Source: Litorilituus sediminis
Lineage (GTDB): Bacteria > Pseudomonadota > Gammaproteobacteria > Enterobacterales > Alteromonadaceae
DNA: 64,000 nucleotides
Reading direction: 5' to 3'
Assembly: GCF_004295665.1 (NCBI RefSeq)
Contig: NZ_CP034759.1
Location: 2,728,001-2,792,000 of the forward strand
In this document: piece after piece, positions 36,484-46,372 of the stretch
How the letters are laid out: the number at the start of each line of letters is the position of its first letter
How positions within the stretch are numbered: the stretch's first letter is position 1
Made by a program: the position numbers and the translations under genes
The notes under the pieces: model-generated
Database searches by the model: none
What the model saw: the letters and a program-made list of their open reading frames with translations, nothing else
Told to the model about the DNA's origin: nothing

Positions 36484-37902
36484 TTAGTTATTTGCAGTAA
36501 TTAAGAATTTATTTGCAGCATATGCTTTAATTTTTTGCGAACTATTGGGTAGGTTACTTAATCCTTGCAAACTTGCGTTATTAAGCGTGATACTGAGAAA
36601 AGCGGACTCTGACGCCTTAGCCTTTTCTTTTGTAAATTCTAATATTGGTAAAGATGCTCTACTGCTAAGATAGTCTTGATAGCCATCTATACCACTTAAA
36701 CTTTTAGTGATTGCTGTTAATTCAATTTCATCGGTAGCTGATTCTAGTGCTGAATCGGAAATAAAGTTGGAAATATCGATATTTTCGATTTGAGGTACTT
36801 GACCTGATGCTGGCGCGATTACGGTCCAATTTAATATATCTTCACCAGCGCTTAATGCATTTAGACCTACTGCCATGTAATCTAACGAGGCTGATTGAGA
36901 AAGATCATAATGACCTGAGTCACTAATAAGAATATCGAGTAACTTGTCGGCAGCAATATCTGGTATAGGAAGATCAAATGACTTATCGATATCTGTAGTG
37001 TTGTTTGTTGATGATTTTATAAAAACTGCTTCATCTACCTCAGGGAATTGGTACATAAAGTCTACCGTGTAGGCTGAAACATCGTAATATTTTACATCGC
37101 TGTGCTCAAAAGCATAGACATTTTGCGATGAGTCAAAGGTATAACTTCTTAATGAATTTAACTCATTTATTACAGTTGTAACTCGTTTATTAGCACTGTA
37201 ATCATTAGTGCTAATATCAACAATCTTTCCCTGATTTTCAGCATTAATTACAGTGGTATTTGCAATATCAGGAATATAGGCAGCAAAGGATTCACTGGGT
37301 GAATCGAAATTGATTATCGTTGAAACTAGAGGCCAGTCTCCAGATTGCTTTTTGCAAACCATAAAGTTATCGAAATGATTTTGCCCCCTATAGCTTGATA
37401 TATTTGCGGCGCCTTCGATGCCAAATATTTTTCCCTGTCCAATATCGTTTGCTCTCGCGGGAGTACTAACTTGTAAATTAAATGTTTGACATGAACAGGC
37501 ATCAGTTTCATATGTATAGTCAATGAACTCGCCCATATCCTTGATAGGGTAATCAATAAAAGTCGCTATATTGATAGGGGTAATATTACCTACTTTATTT
37601 TGTCCAGGCATAACAATTGAAATTGTTTGCGTTGAGTTGGTTGATTGGTAGGTTAATTTACCATTTTGATCTGCAGTGATAATTTCTTTGTTTGAGTAAT
37701 CTTCGTTATGAATCAATAGTGCGGCATCGCTTGCTAGCACTTCATTTCCACAGGCATCTTTATATTTGGCAACCAATGATAAAGTATTTGATGTGTTGGT
37801 GCCTGAGTTACTGTTATCTGGTGTAGTACTTGAGCTTCCTCCACCTCCGCAGGCGGTTATTAAGCTGCAAATTGAAATTAATGAGATAGTTTTAAGGTGC
37901 AT
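36484..37902 (-). CDS. Putative outer-membrane lipoprotein, unknown function
   Basis: 472 residues. A lipoprotein signal ends at the lipobox LITAC near residue 18, followed by a Gly/Ser/Thr/Asn tether (GGGGSSSTTPDNS) typical of exported alteromonad lipoproteins. An early cysteine-containing domain (about 40-170) with an Ig-like look is followed by beta-rich sequence of no recognised family. AAGGA precedes the ATG. The gene is bounded by two identical 41-bp terminator-bearing repeats, suggesting it arrived as a unit. Confidence 0.8.
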   Translation of the reverse strand: MHLKTISLISICSLITACGGGGSSSTTPDNSNSGTNTSNTLSLVAKYKDACGNEVLASDAALLIHNEDYSNKEIITADQNGKLTYQSTNSTQTISIVMPGQNKVGNITPINIATFIDYPIKDMGEFIDYTYETDACSCQTFNLQVSTPARANDIGQGKIFGIEGAANISSYRGQNHFDNFMVCKKQSGDWPLVSTIINFDSPSESFAAYIPDIANTTVINAENQGKIVDISTNDYSANKRVTTVINELNSLRSYTFDSSQNVYAFEHSDVKYYDVSAYTVDFMYQFPEVDEAVFIKSSTNNTTDIDKSFDLPIPDIAADKLLDILISDSGHYDLSQSASLDYMAVGLNALSAGEDILNWTVIAPASGQVPQIENIDISNFISDSALESATDEIELTAITKSLSGIDGYQDYLSSRASLPILEFTKEKAKASESAFLSITLNNASLQGLSNLPNSSQKIKAYAANKFLITANN

Positions 37903-38040
37903 ACAAAATCCTTTTAGTTAATGTTTTAGAGCAAGAGCTTTAAAATGTATTTTAAAGGATTATCTGTATGAAATAAATGCTAGTTATTGATTAACATAAC
38001 TAATTATTTATTAGGTGCTATAGCTATAAACAAAGAGACA

Positions 38041-38081
38041 TTGTTAGCTTAAATAAAGGGCACAGTGAACCGTGCCCTTTA
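38041..38081. repeat. 41-bp direct repeat carrying a terminator hairpin, right copy
   Basis: Identical to 36409-36449. The hairpin (38054-38063 with 38072-38081) lies 16 bases beyond the stop of the large ATPase gene on the minus strand and is probably its terminator. Confidence 0.9.
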
Positions 38082-38096
38082 TTTCTAGCCTTGATT

Positions 38097-41000
38097 CTAC
38101 TCTTCAGCAATTAACTCATCAGAGTTATTTTTTCTTTCCCGAGCTAACTCTCTGCTGACTTTCATAATATGAGACTCGCTACTTTGGCTGCTATTGTCAC
38201 TATTCACGTTGAGGTTTTTCAATGTGTCGATAATTTCCATATCAGCATTTTTAGTGCTCACTAGTAATGAAATTAGCGGAGTTAATAATGATTCTAAACT
38301 CTTAGAAAATAGCGCTAAGGTTTGCTCCATATCTGAGTGATCATTTTTATCCAGATTAACTTCAAGCTTTAAGTTTTCAATGGTTTTATTCAGGGTTGCA
38401 AGGGCATCAGATTGCGGCTGTTGTAACGCTTGGCCAATGTGATTTAAACCTTTCTGTAATAGCGATATTTGGCTAGCTACATTGGCGATAGGATTATCAC
38501 TGTCACCTAAGCTTTGATGGCGAACAAAATCGTCTTTAATTTGCTGCCAACGTGCCTTTTGCTCTGGGGTTTGTCTGCCTCTTAGCTCCGCTAGTTTAAG
38601 TAGATTTTCTTCAGCGCCAACAGTTAAGGTCTGCGCTTCACCACGATAGTGATCGGCAATTAATTGCTCAATCTCTTCATCTGTCATCACAGGCACAACT
38701 TTTTCAGCCATCTTGTTCATATTGCGATAACTACCTTGCAGCTTAAATGGCGGCTCAGTACGGTATTTATCATCTTGTGCTGCTGAGGCAATATATTGCT
38801 CATTGGCGACTAACACTGTTTGCTGAATCTTACGAATACGCTGAATAACGGCAATGATTTCGTTGATTTCTGCTTGCGAATAACCATGTTTTAGTTCAGT
38901 TGAGGCAATAGGCTCACCATCAGCCATACTGACTAGCTTATATAAGTCATCCATATCTCGGGTTGCCAGCGGCGCGATATAAGCGTTACTGGTTAAGCTG
39001 TTTTCAATAAAGCTTAAAGAGAATTCATGCTCGCGACCACTTAAGGTATCACCTAGGTTGTAGATATCGGCGCGGTTGGCAAGCATATCTGGAATAGTGA
39101 AAGCTTCGCCTGACTCCGTGTAGGGGTTACCTGCCATAATAACGGCAAACTTTTTACCGCGCATATCATAGGTTTTACTTTGCCCATTAAAGACACCGTC
39201 AACTTTACGTGAGCCGTCACAAAGGGAGATGAACTTTTGTAAGAACTCTGGGTTAGTGTGCTGAATATCATCAAGATAAAGCATAACATTGTTGCCCATT
39301 TCAAAAGCTAAATTGATTTTTTCAATTTCATTTTTAGCCGTTGAATTATTGGCTTGTGCTGGATCTAGCGACACTTGTTCATGACCAATGGAAGGGCAAT
39401 TAATTTTAACAAAGGTCATACCTAGTTTGCTGGCAACGTATTCAATTAAGGTGGTTTTACCATAGCCCGGCGGTGAAATAAGTAATAAAAGACCCATTAA
39501 ATCAGAGCGCTTATTGTTACCTGCTGCACCAATCTGTTTAGCGAGGTTAGCGCCAATAATAGGGAAGTAGACGTCATTTATCAGCTTGTTACGAACAAAA
39601 GATGATAATGCGCTTGGCTTAAATTCTGCTAATTTTAACCGCTCTCTTTGCTCAGTTAAGATGGTTTGTTTGAGTTGATGGAATGCTTTGAAAGCGGGGA
39701 CTTGCTGCTGACTAAATTGACGCAATTTGCTGACAAAGTCTTGGTAGTTGATAGCTAGCGTTTGCTCTGTAATATTTGCGTGTTGGCCCAATAAGCCTGT
39801 AACCAGACAATCGGTTTTCGCCTCGGAAGCATAAAACTGACAATTATCGGCAAAGGTAAGGTAGCTTGCTGCCTCTATCAAGACATCTTGATGCGTTGCT
39901 AACTCATGATGCGAGATATAGGACTCGAGCCAAGCATAGTGCAATTGCATTTTTTGTTCGAGTGATGTGCAGGCAGATAATGCTTGGCTTATCTGCTGTT
40001 GTAAGCTTTTGTGTTTTAATTGATTAGTAAGCTGCTCGGCTAAGGTAATACTTTGTGCCTTAACGATAAATTTACTTTCCGCTAAGGCTAGCTCTTGTAA
40101 AAGATAACTTGCTGCTAAGCAGGCATCACAAGCTAACCAAGGCTGCTGGTCAATATAATTAGTTAGCTCTTTCGTTAATTCATTGGTAAGTTGTTGGCGC
40201 AGTTGGTTATCACCAAAGGTTTCCGTCATTAAATGTAGGTTATGACAGCGGCGCAATAAATCATCTTGCTGGTCATTATCTAAACTCTCTTTATAGAAAC
40301 ATAGCGCTAAGCGACGTTCCGCCGCAGGATAAGCCAGTAAGCCGATAGATTCTCTTAGCGGTAATAGCTGTTCAAGAATGAGTGCAGCATCAGCATCATG
40401 AACACCTTTATCATAGCCTTCTTGATATCTTGGCTCTGCCGCCTTTTTAACAATATCGAGTAAGGTGTTTTCTTTCAGTGCAGTTTTCAGTTTATCGAGT
40501 GCTGACTTACCCGCTTTTTCAGCAGAAAATAAAATACTCGCCGCTAAGTATTCGCCTCGATAAACGTTATCAGACTCCGAAATTAACTCTTGTTGCCACA
40601 AGTGTTCGGTGCCGGAAAATACATCAGCAGGTAAGCTTTCAAAATACTCACTACCGCTGATATGCAGCACCATTTGTTCATCGCGCGGCAGCAGGGTTAA
40701 CTCTAATTTTTGTCGGTTCACCGAAAATTGATGATCACCTATTTTTACTAGGCTGCCATCGGCAGAGTAAATGTCGGTTTTATCGCGTAGTGAGCGCACG
40801 CCTTGTTCTTTAGCATTTTTTAGCTGAGCTTCGATATCATCCGCTCTAACGTTATCGTCTAGCTCTCTCAGCTGAGTAATGATTTGCCTTAACTTGGCAA
40901 TCATAGGGTCGCCAGCAAAGTAGCTATTGAGCTTGTCTTGCTCATTAAAAGACTGACTTCTGCGAACTATGCCTTCAATAATACGTTCGGCGGCGGTCAT

Positions 41001-43319
41001 TAAATTTAAACAGCGGCGCTGCTGGGCATCCATAAGCTGTTGCTTATGCTGTTCAAAGTTGTCGTATATTTCGTTTCTTTTCGCTAGTATTTCCTGATAG
41101 AACTCGTCATAGTCACTGAATTGGCTTTCTAAGTCTTCCAGTTGGATCAGCACTTGCGATAGCTGTTGATCACAGGCTTGCGGAGTATCACTGGCGTTTA
41201 GGCCACTAGTGACACTTTGGCCCAGTAATTTAAAGCGGGCACCAAATTCGGCACGCGCTTCTTCACTGCCGACACTTTTGGCGGCAATATCAGCGCTCGC
41301 TTTAACGCGATTTACTTGGCTAAATACTGAAGAAATATCTTCTAAGATGCGTGTTCTTTGTCGGCTGTCTTCAATTTCTAACGACAACATGGTGTGGTTT
41401 AACAGCTCTAAACCGGCTACCAGCTCTTCTATGGCGGTGCGCACAGGTTTTAATGCAGAAATTGAATCACTGGCGCTGATTTTAGCTTCAAGATCAGTAA
41501 TGACTTGTTGGTATGGCGCTAACGATTTGTCTTGTTGGAGAAAGTCAGCAGTGGCTTGGCTTAAGTCTTTATTGAGCTGTTCAAGGCTTGCTGCCATCGC
41601 CTCGATTTCACTAATATCAACATAACGCAGCTCTTTGTGTGAGATTAGCTCACCTTTAAATTGTGCCAGTTCCGTTAGGCTATCAACGTATTGTGTTGCT
41701 GTGCTGAAGTTGGGCTGTTTTAGCTCTTTTGTTACGCGCGCTAGCTTTTGCTGGGCAGCTTGCATAGTCGCGTCAGAGGCTTGCTTAATACTGGCAACTT
41801 TCTCAAATTCATCCAGTATAAGCTCTGAGGTGGTTACTACTTGCTTAATCAAGTCTTGTAGTGTCGCCAGCTCGCTATCATTTAACCAGTGATACTTATC
41901 GAATAATTGTCGCGATTCTTTAACGAGATCGTTGAAGTGTTGGCTACTCGGTGTTTGCACCGAAATAAGTTTAACTACACTGTATAAGTCAGAGATGCCT
42001 CGGACTAACTCAGGGTTACCTATTTTACCAAAGAAGCTGTTATCGCTTGGTTGGTTACTGGCGTATTCTTCACTGCAAAATGGCGTTTTCCAAATTTGCA
42101 TGGCGTGTACGCGTGATGGCTCAGACTCGGCATTAAACACCACGGCGCGGCCATTGTTATATAAACTTTGCCCATGACCATAAATAGGGTTTTGCAGAGT
42201 ACGGGTAATTAAGTTGTAGGCAAAGAGCGCGTATTGGCCTTCGTTTGGTTCGTAAAAAATATAGAGAAAGTCTTCACCATTAGGTGATTTAACAAAGCGA
42301 TGTAATTGCAGGTCTTCCGCGTTGTCTTCAAAGCTTTTGTGTTCACCATTTTGCAGATAATAGCCACCAGGGAAAATAATGCCGTGATCTTCAGGTAGTT
42401 GAATGCAAGCGTGCTCAATAGCGTCTTGCCTTAATACCTGCAGAGTTTTGCAATTGAAAATTAAATGGCGAGTTTGTTCTTCACGATAAGGCTTAATTTT
42501 TAATAAAATTAATTCGCCAACTTTTGCGTAGTGAATGTCAGCATCATCAAGAGATTGATGTTCATCTTCAACTGGTTCGGAGTAAATACCTTGGCCTTGT
42601 TCCGTATTATTTTCTACTTTTAAGGTAATTGAGCCACCTATGGCTTCAACAAATAAGGTATCAAATAAATTAAAGTGTGGATGTTTGCCTTGTTCTTGTT
42701 GTTCTCGCGAAACTTTTTGCCACTCAAAATCAAAGTTTTCTGGTTGTTTTATATCGCGCTCACCGCGGTTATCGATATAAGACACTTGGTTATTAGCATC
42801 AATACCCCAACGAAATACCCGAATATCATCAAGGCGTTCACCGATTTGAAAAACGGCAAAAACTTTACTGCCTTGGCGGTAAACGTGGGATAAAAAGGTT
42901 TTTTTATAGTAAGTATAAAGTTCGTCAAAATCGCGGACAAAATCTGGGTGCTCAAGAAAGCTACCCGCCATGGGCAAGTCAACAATGTCGATTTCCCCTT
43001 GGTTATCTTTTAGCTGGTGTAAGCTAAAAACATCAGCCACTGTGATATTGCGCTTTAGGCCAAGAAAAACGTTGTAGCCAAACAATAACGTATCACCAAT
43101 GGCGGCAATATCTCTAGCGACACAGTTATGTTCAGTGCGCACTCTAACCCGTGCATCTACGCTCATATCGGTTGAGCCAAAGGTGTTTATACGATCTTCA
43201 TTTAACTGCTTGATCTGCTTATTAAGATCACTACCTAACGCGGATAAACGGCGTTGAATCAGTTCATATGAACCACCTTCGGCAACGGCGTTATTGGTGA
43301 CATTTTCCTTATCTGTCAT
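38097..43319 (-). CDS. Very large AAA+ 'DNA repair ATPase' (DUF3686 type)
   Basis: 1740 residues from the ATG at 43319, which has GGAG six bases upstream (an ATG four codons earlier provides that sequence). The N-terminus (about 15-480), with RVRVRTEHNCVARDI and GDTLLFGYNVFLGL, matches the DUF3686-containing family annotated as DNA repair ATPases; its repair role is unproven. A long coiled-coil region follows (about 480-850). One AAA+ module lies near the C-terminus: Walker A PPGYGKTT near 1282, Walker B MLYLDD near 1346 and sensor AGNPYTESG near 1400. It is third in an operon with a flotillin and an NfeD-like protein, pointing to a membrane-linked remodelling machine. Confidence 0.85.
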   Translation of the reverse strand: MTDKENVTNNAVAEGGSYELIQRRLSALGSDLNKQIKQLNEDRINTFGSTDMSVDARVRVRTEHNCVARDIAAIGDTLLFGYNVFLGLKRNITVADVFSLHQLKDNQGEIDIVDLPMAGSFLEHPDFVRDFDELYTYYKKTFLSHVYRQGSKVFAVFQIGERLDDIRVFRWGIDANNQVSYIDNRGERDIKQPENFDFEWQKVSREQQEQGKHPHFNLFDTLFVEAIGGSITLKVENNTEQGQGIYSEPVEDEHQSLDDADIHYAKVGELILLKIKPYREEQTRHLIFNCKTLQVLRQDAIEHACIQLPEDHGIIFPGGYYLQNGEHKSFEDNAEDLQLHRFVKSPNGEDFLYIFYEPNEGQYALFAYNLITRTLQNPIYGHGQSLYNNGRAVVFNAESEPSRVHAMQIWKTPFCSEEYASNQPSDNSFFGKIGNPELVRGISDLYSVVKLISVQTPSSQHFNDLVKESRQLFDKYHWLNDSELATLQDLIKQVVTTSELILDEFEKVASIKQASDATMQAAQQKLARVTKELKQPNFSTATQYVDSLTELAQFKGELISHKELRYVDISEIEAMAASLEQLNKDLSQATADFLQQDKSLAPYQQVITDLEAKISASDSISALKPVRTAIEELVAGLELLNHTMLSLEIEDSRQRTRILEDISSVFSQVNRVKASADIAAKSVGSEEARAEFGARFKLLGQSVTSGLNASDTPQACDQQLSQVLIQLEDLESQFSDYDEFYQEILAKRNEIYDNFEQHKQQLMDAQQRRCLNLMTAAERIIEGIVRRSQSFNEQDKLNSYFAGDPMIAKLRQIITQLRELDDNVRADDIEAQLKNAKEQGVRSLRDKTDIYSADGSLVKIGDHQFSVNRQKLELTLLPRDEQMVLHISGSEYFESLPADVFSGTEHLWQQELISESDNVYRGEYLAASILFSAEKAGKSALDKLKTALKENTLLDIVKKAAEPRYQEGYDKGVHDADAALILEQLLPLRESIGLLAYPAAERRLALCFYKESLDNDQQDDLLRRCHNLHLMTETFGDNQLRQQLTNELTKELTNYIDQQPWLACDACLAASYLLQELALAESKFIVKAQSITLAEQLTNQLKHKSLQQQISQALSACTSLEQKMQLHYAWLESYISHHELATHQDVLIEAASYLTFADNCQFYASEAKTDCLVTGLLGQHANITEQTLAINYQDFVSKLRQFSQQQVPAFKAFHQLKQTILTEQRERLKLAEFKPSALSSFVRNKLINDVYFPIIGANLAKQIGAAGNNKRSDLMGLLLLISPPGYGKTTLIEYVASKLGMTFVKINCPSIGHEQVSLDPAQANNSTAKNEIEKINLAFEMGNNVMLYLDDIQHTNPEFLQKFISLCDGSRKVDGVFNGQSKTYDMRGKKFAVIMAGNPYTESGEAFTIPDMLANRADIYNLGDTLSGREHEFSLSFIENSLTSNAYIAPLATRDMDDLYKLVSMADGEPIASTELKHGYSQAEINEIIAVIQRIRKIQQTVLVANEQYIASAAQDDKYRTEPPFKLQGSYRNMNKMAEKVVPVMTDEEIEQLIADHYRGEAQTLTVGAEENLLKLAELRGRQTPEQKARWQQIKDDFVRHQSLGDSDNPIANVASQISLLQKGLNHIGQALQQPQSDALATLNKTIENLKLEVNLDKNDHSDMEQTLALFSKSLESLLTPLISLLVSTKNADMEIIDTLKNLNVNSDNSSQSSESHIMKVSRELARERKNNSDELIAEE

Positions 43320-43408
43320 GCGAGACTCCATAAAACTTGCGTGCTATCAGAAAATTTCTGATAGCACAGAACCTACTTAAATTTTTAGACTTACTACTTA
43401 ACCTCTGG

Positions 43409-45391
43409 TTACTTCACTTCAGATGCTTTCTCGCTGCCTAAATTTAATAGGCTGGCTAGGGCACCTTTTTGTGTTTCATCGGCGTTATTTAACGTCGACA
43501 GTAGCTTTGCCATATTGAAGTTCTTTAGGGTTTCGCTAGATTGCGCAGCACCTGAAAGTACGCCACCTAAATCATCCATAATGTTGCGATCGCCTGCTAA
43601 GTGATCTTTAAATAAGCGTTTTACGGTATCGCTTTCATCAACTAAACCGTCAATAGACTTACCAACAGTGATAGACTTCATAAATTGACGTAAGAATTCA
43701 CCGTCGCCACCCATAATATTGATATTCGCTTCGGCTAAGGCGGTTGCTAAGACATCCGCTTGTTTCTCGGCTAAATCAACGCTGTTATCAAGTTTCGCTA
43801 AAGTTAACTCACGCTCTTGGTTTAAACGTAAACCAAAAGTTTCAAACTCACGCGCTTGCTCAGACATAGCATTGAGCACTTCTTGTTTCTCGCGTAAACC
43901 CGTGGCTTCAGCAAGGGCTTTTTCTTCAATACCTTTGGCTTCGGCGGTTAATTTAAGCTCTAGCGCTTTCGCTTCTGCTTCGCCTTGTCTTTCATTGGCA
44001 TCAGCATTAGCTAAGGTGACTTGTGCTTCGGCAAGGCCTTTTGAGGCGGCTTCTGCTTGTTCACCTTCAGCTAGAATTTTCTTCGACTCAGCTTGTTTAC
44101 TAGCGGCTTTAAGTTCAGCTTCGGCAATGGTTTGCATTTTTCTAGCGGTATATTCAGCCGCTTGTTCTTGTGCTTTTGCTGCCTCAATATCTTTAACTAA
44201 GGCTTCTTCCGCTTCTGCTTGTGCGCGAATAACTTGCTCATCTTTTTGACGATTCGCTTCAGAGACTACGCGTAAATCTTTAATGCGCTCCTCTTCTTCG
44301 GCGACATTCTTCTCAACAGCAATACGCTCTTTTTGTACTTCGGCAATATTTTTACGCTCGATTTCTAGCGCTTTTTCTTTGTCGATGCGTAGAGTTTCCA
44401 CTTCTTTTTGACGATCGATTTCTTCGATTTGACGCGCGCGGGTTACTTTTTCTTCTTCAATGGCAACGGCTCTTAAGCGGTTTTGCTCGGCGATATCCGC
44501 TTCACGTTGTTTATTTTGTTCAGCAACAGCAACCGTTTGTTCAGTTTCAATGCGTGCTTGTTCAGATTTAGCACGTTCTTCTTCAACAATTTTTGCAGTT
44601 TCTGCTTCTTCGCGTGCTTTTACGGTGGCAATTTCACGTGCTTGCTTGGCTTCAGCATCGGCTAGTTGACGCTCTAGCTCTAAGCGTTTCTCTTCAGCAT
44701 CAATATCTTGGCGTTTAATGCGAATTTCTTCTTGGCGTTTTAAATCATTAGTTTCAACACTTTGCTGTGCGGTTAACTCAGTAATGCGTCTAATACCTTC
44801 AGCATCCATAATGTTATTTGGATCTAAATCATTAATCGAAGTTTGCTCTAAAAAGTCGATAGCAACATCTTCAAGTACATAGCCAGATAAATCTTGACCA
44901 ATCACTTCTTTAATCTTGTCTCTAAATCTATCTCGTTGAGTGAACAGCTCAGTAAAATTAAGCTGTTTACCGACAGTTTTTAGCGCTTCTGAAAACTTAG
45001 CTTCAAATAATTCTTGTAGCGTTTCTGGGTAAGAAGAACGCTCACAACCTACTTGTTTAGCAACGCGTAAAATATCTTCTTTGGTTTCATTAACGCGAAT
45101 ATAAAAGGTAATAATAATATCTGCGCGAATATTATCTTGGCAGATAAGGCCAGAGCGACCTTTACGTTCTAACATCATGCGTTTGGTAGAAATATCCATA
45201 ATTTCTTTTTTATGAATTACCGGGATCACCATGCCGCCAGTGGTGCTAATTTCTGGCTCTGCTCTGAGCTTGTTAATGATAAGTGCTTGGCCTTGTTCTA
45301 CTTTGTTATAAAACTTAGCGATCATGATTAACAGTGAAAAGACGAAAAGTACGCCAATTCCAATAGCTAAATAAAGGGGTTCCATTACCAT
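43409..45391 (-). CDS. yqiK: Flotillin-like SPFH protein (YqiK type)
   Basis: 660 residues. An N-terminal membrane segment (about 5-25), an SPFH/band-7 domain (about 30-210, with GQALIINKLRAEP and GYVLEDVAIDF) and a very long Glu/Ala/Lys/Arg-rich coiled coil (about 215-540) ending in an oligomerisation region. Such flotillins form large oligomers on the inner membrane and organise lipid microdomains. A GAGG ribosome site supports the ATG at 45391. The partner NfeD-like gene lies directly upstream, as usual for this family. Confidence 0.92.
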   Translation of the reverse strand: MVMEPLYLAIGIGVLFVFSLLIMIAKFYNKVEQGQALIINKLRAEPEISTTGGMVIPVIHKKEIMDISTKRMMLERKGRSGLICQDNIRADIIITFYIRVNETKEDILRVAKQVGCERSSYPETLQELFEAKFSEALKTVGKQLNFTELFTQRDRFRDKIKEVIGQDLSGYVLEDVAIDFLEQTSINDLDPNNIMDAEGIRRITELTAQQSVETNDLKRQEEIRIKRQDIDAEEKRLELERQLADAEAKQAREIATVKAREEAETAKIVEEERAKSEQARIETEQTVAVAEQNKQREADIAEQNRLRAVAIEEEKVTRARQIEEIDRQKEVETLRIDKEKALEIERKNIAEVQKERIAVEKNVAEEEERIKDLRVVSEANRQKDEQVIRAQAEAEEALVKDIEAAKAQEQAAEYTARKMQTIAEAELKAASKQAESKKILAEGEQAEAASKGLAEAQVTLANADANERQGEAEAKALELKLTAEAKGIEEKALAEATGLREKQEVLNAMSEQAREFETFGLRLNQERELTLAKLDNSVDLAEKQADVLATALAEANINIMGGDGEFLRQFMKSITVGKSIDGLVDESDTVKRLFKDHLAGDRNIMDDLGGVLSGAAQSSETLKNFNMAKLLSTLNNADETQKGALASLLNLGSEKASEVK

Positions 45392-45458
45392 GTTAATTTC
45401 CTCTTGTTAAAAACATTCGTCAGCTGATGTGACTTAATTACATTCAATTTTCAAATAA

Positions 45459-46097
45459 TTAAAGTGAATAGGGAGCAACGATATAAGTGTGGCTATCGGG
45501 TAAATATTTGATAACCAAAACCTTATCGCCTTTATTTAAGGTGTGTTCCGGATCGCAACGTACATCTAATAATAATTCTGCGCCCTCATTAAATACCCGT
45601 GCTTGGCCAAAGGTTTCATTTACTGTACTGGTAGCTATGGTGGCATCTTTACCGACAAGGTGATCACTGCTAGCGGCTTCTGTGCTGGCAAACATACCTT
45701 TTAGCGGGCGAATTGCTACACCGGTTATTGGTAAAGAGATAAAAAAGATCACTACCGTACTGGCGAGACCTGCTAAGTAGTAAAGAATGCCATCTGGCAG
45801 CCAATCTAAGATATAAAACTGTAAATAGATACTAATCAACCAGCAAATTAATATGATAATGCTGATCACTAAGGTAAAAGGCACACCCGTTAAGCCAAAG
45901 GTAAGCAGTAGGCCTGTTAGTCCGCCAACAGAAATATCTGCGTCAGCGTCGCCACTGACATCAATATCGCTATCGCCAGCAAAGTCTAAATCAATAAGTC
46001 CTAATAAACCTACTAGCCAGTAAACAACAACAATGCCAAGTAAAACCGAATAAATTAAAGTGGGAAATTGGCTGGCGACCGTTAACATTTGTTCCAT
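45459..46097 (-). CDS. NfeD/YqiJ-like inner-membrane OB-fold protein
   Basis: 212 residues with transmembrane helices at about 12-35, 60-90 and 96-125 and a C-terminal OB-fold beta-barrel (about 145-212, with GKDATIATSTVNETFGQARVF). An Asp-rich stretch (FAGDSDIDVSGDADAD, about 39-54) is notable and could bind cations. NfeD proteins pair with flotillins. It is the first gene of the operon; its ATG has AAGGA at good distance and lies about 55 bases downstream of the predicted start of transcription. Confidence 0.85.
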   Translation of the reverse strand: MEQMLTVASQFPTLIYSVLLGIVVVYWLVGLLGLIDLDFAGDSDIDVSGDADADISVGGLTGLLLTFGLTGVPFTLVISIIILICWLISIYLQFYILDWLPDGILYYLAGLASTVVIFFISLPITGVAIRPLKGMFASTEAASSDHLVGKDATIATSTVNETFGQARVFNEGAELLLDVRCDPEHTLNKGDKVLVIKYLPDSHTYIVAPYSL

Positions 46098-46156
46098 AGT
46101 TCGTCCTTAAAACTGATAGTGAATAACCACTATGTGCAAAAATGTTTGCTGAGTAT

Positions 46157-46199
46157 TTACTATACGCCTTTGACATATTATGTCAAAGGCGTATAGTAA
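46157..46199. promoter_or_regulatory. Perfectly palindromic bidirectional promoter
   Basis: A perfect 19-bp inverted repeat (46157-46175 with 46181-46199, 5-base centre). Plus strand: TTGACA at 46170-46175, 16-base spacer, TATAGT at 46192-46197. By symmetry the minus strand reads exactly the same: TTGACA at 46186-46181 and TATAGT at 46164-46159. It stands between the divergent flotillin operon and the membrane gene at 46373, and neither predicted transcript contains the palindrome. Confidence 0.7.
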
Positions 46200-46372
46200 G
46201 AAATATTGCACTGATGAGCAAAACTAGCATATTAAATTTGAGAAATCATTAAATTTAATCTTGCCTAGTTATCTGATTTTATAGCATTTATAGTGACAAT
46301 AGTTAATTAATGTCTATATGATATAAATCAGCATTTAGTTATTAGAACAAACATGAAAGAAAAGGAATGATT

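Noticed and set aside
43719..44249. 176-residue plus-strand frame opposite the flotillin gene
   Set aside because: It mirrors the repetitive Glu/Ala/Lys coiled coil on the other strand; composition is Ser/Ala-rich and low complexity, with no ribosome site.
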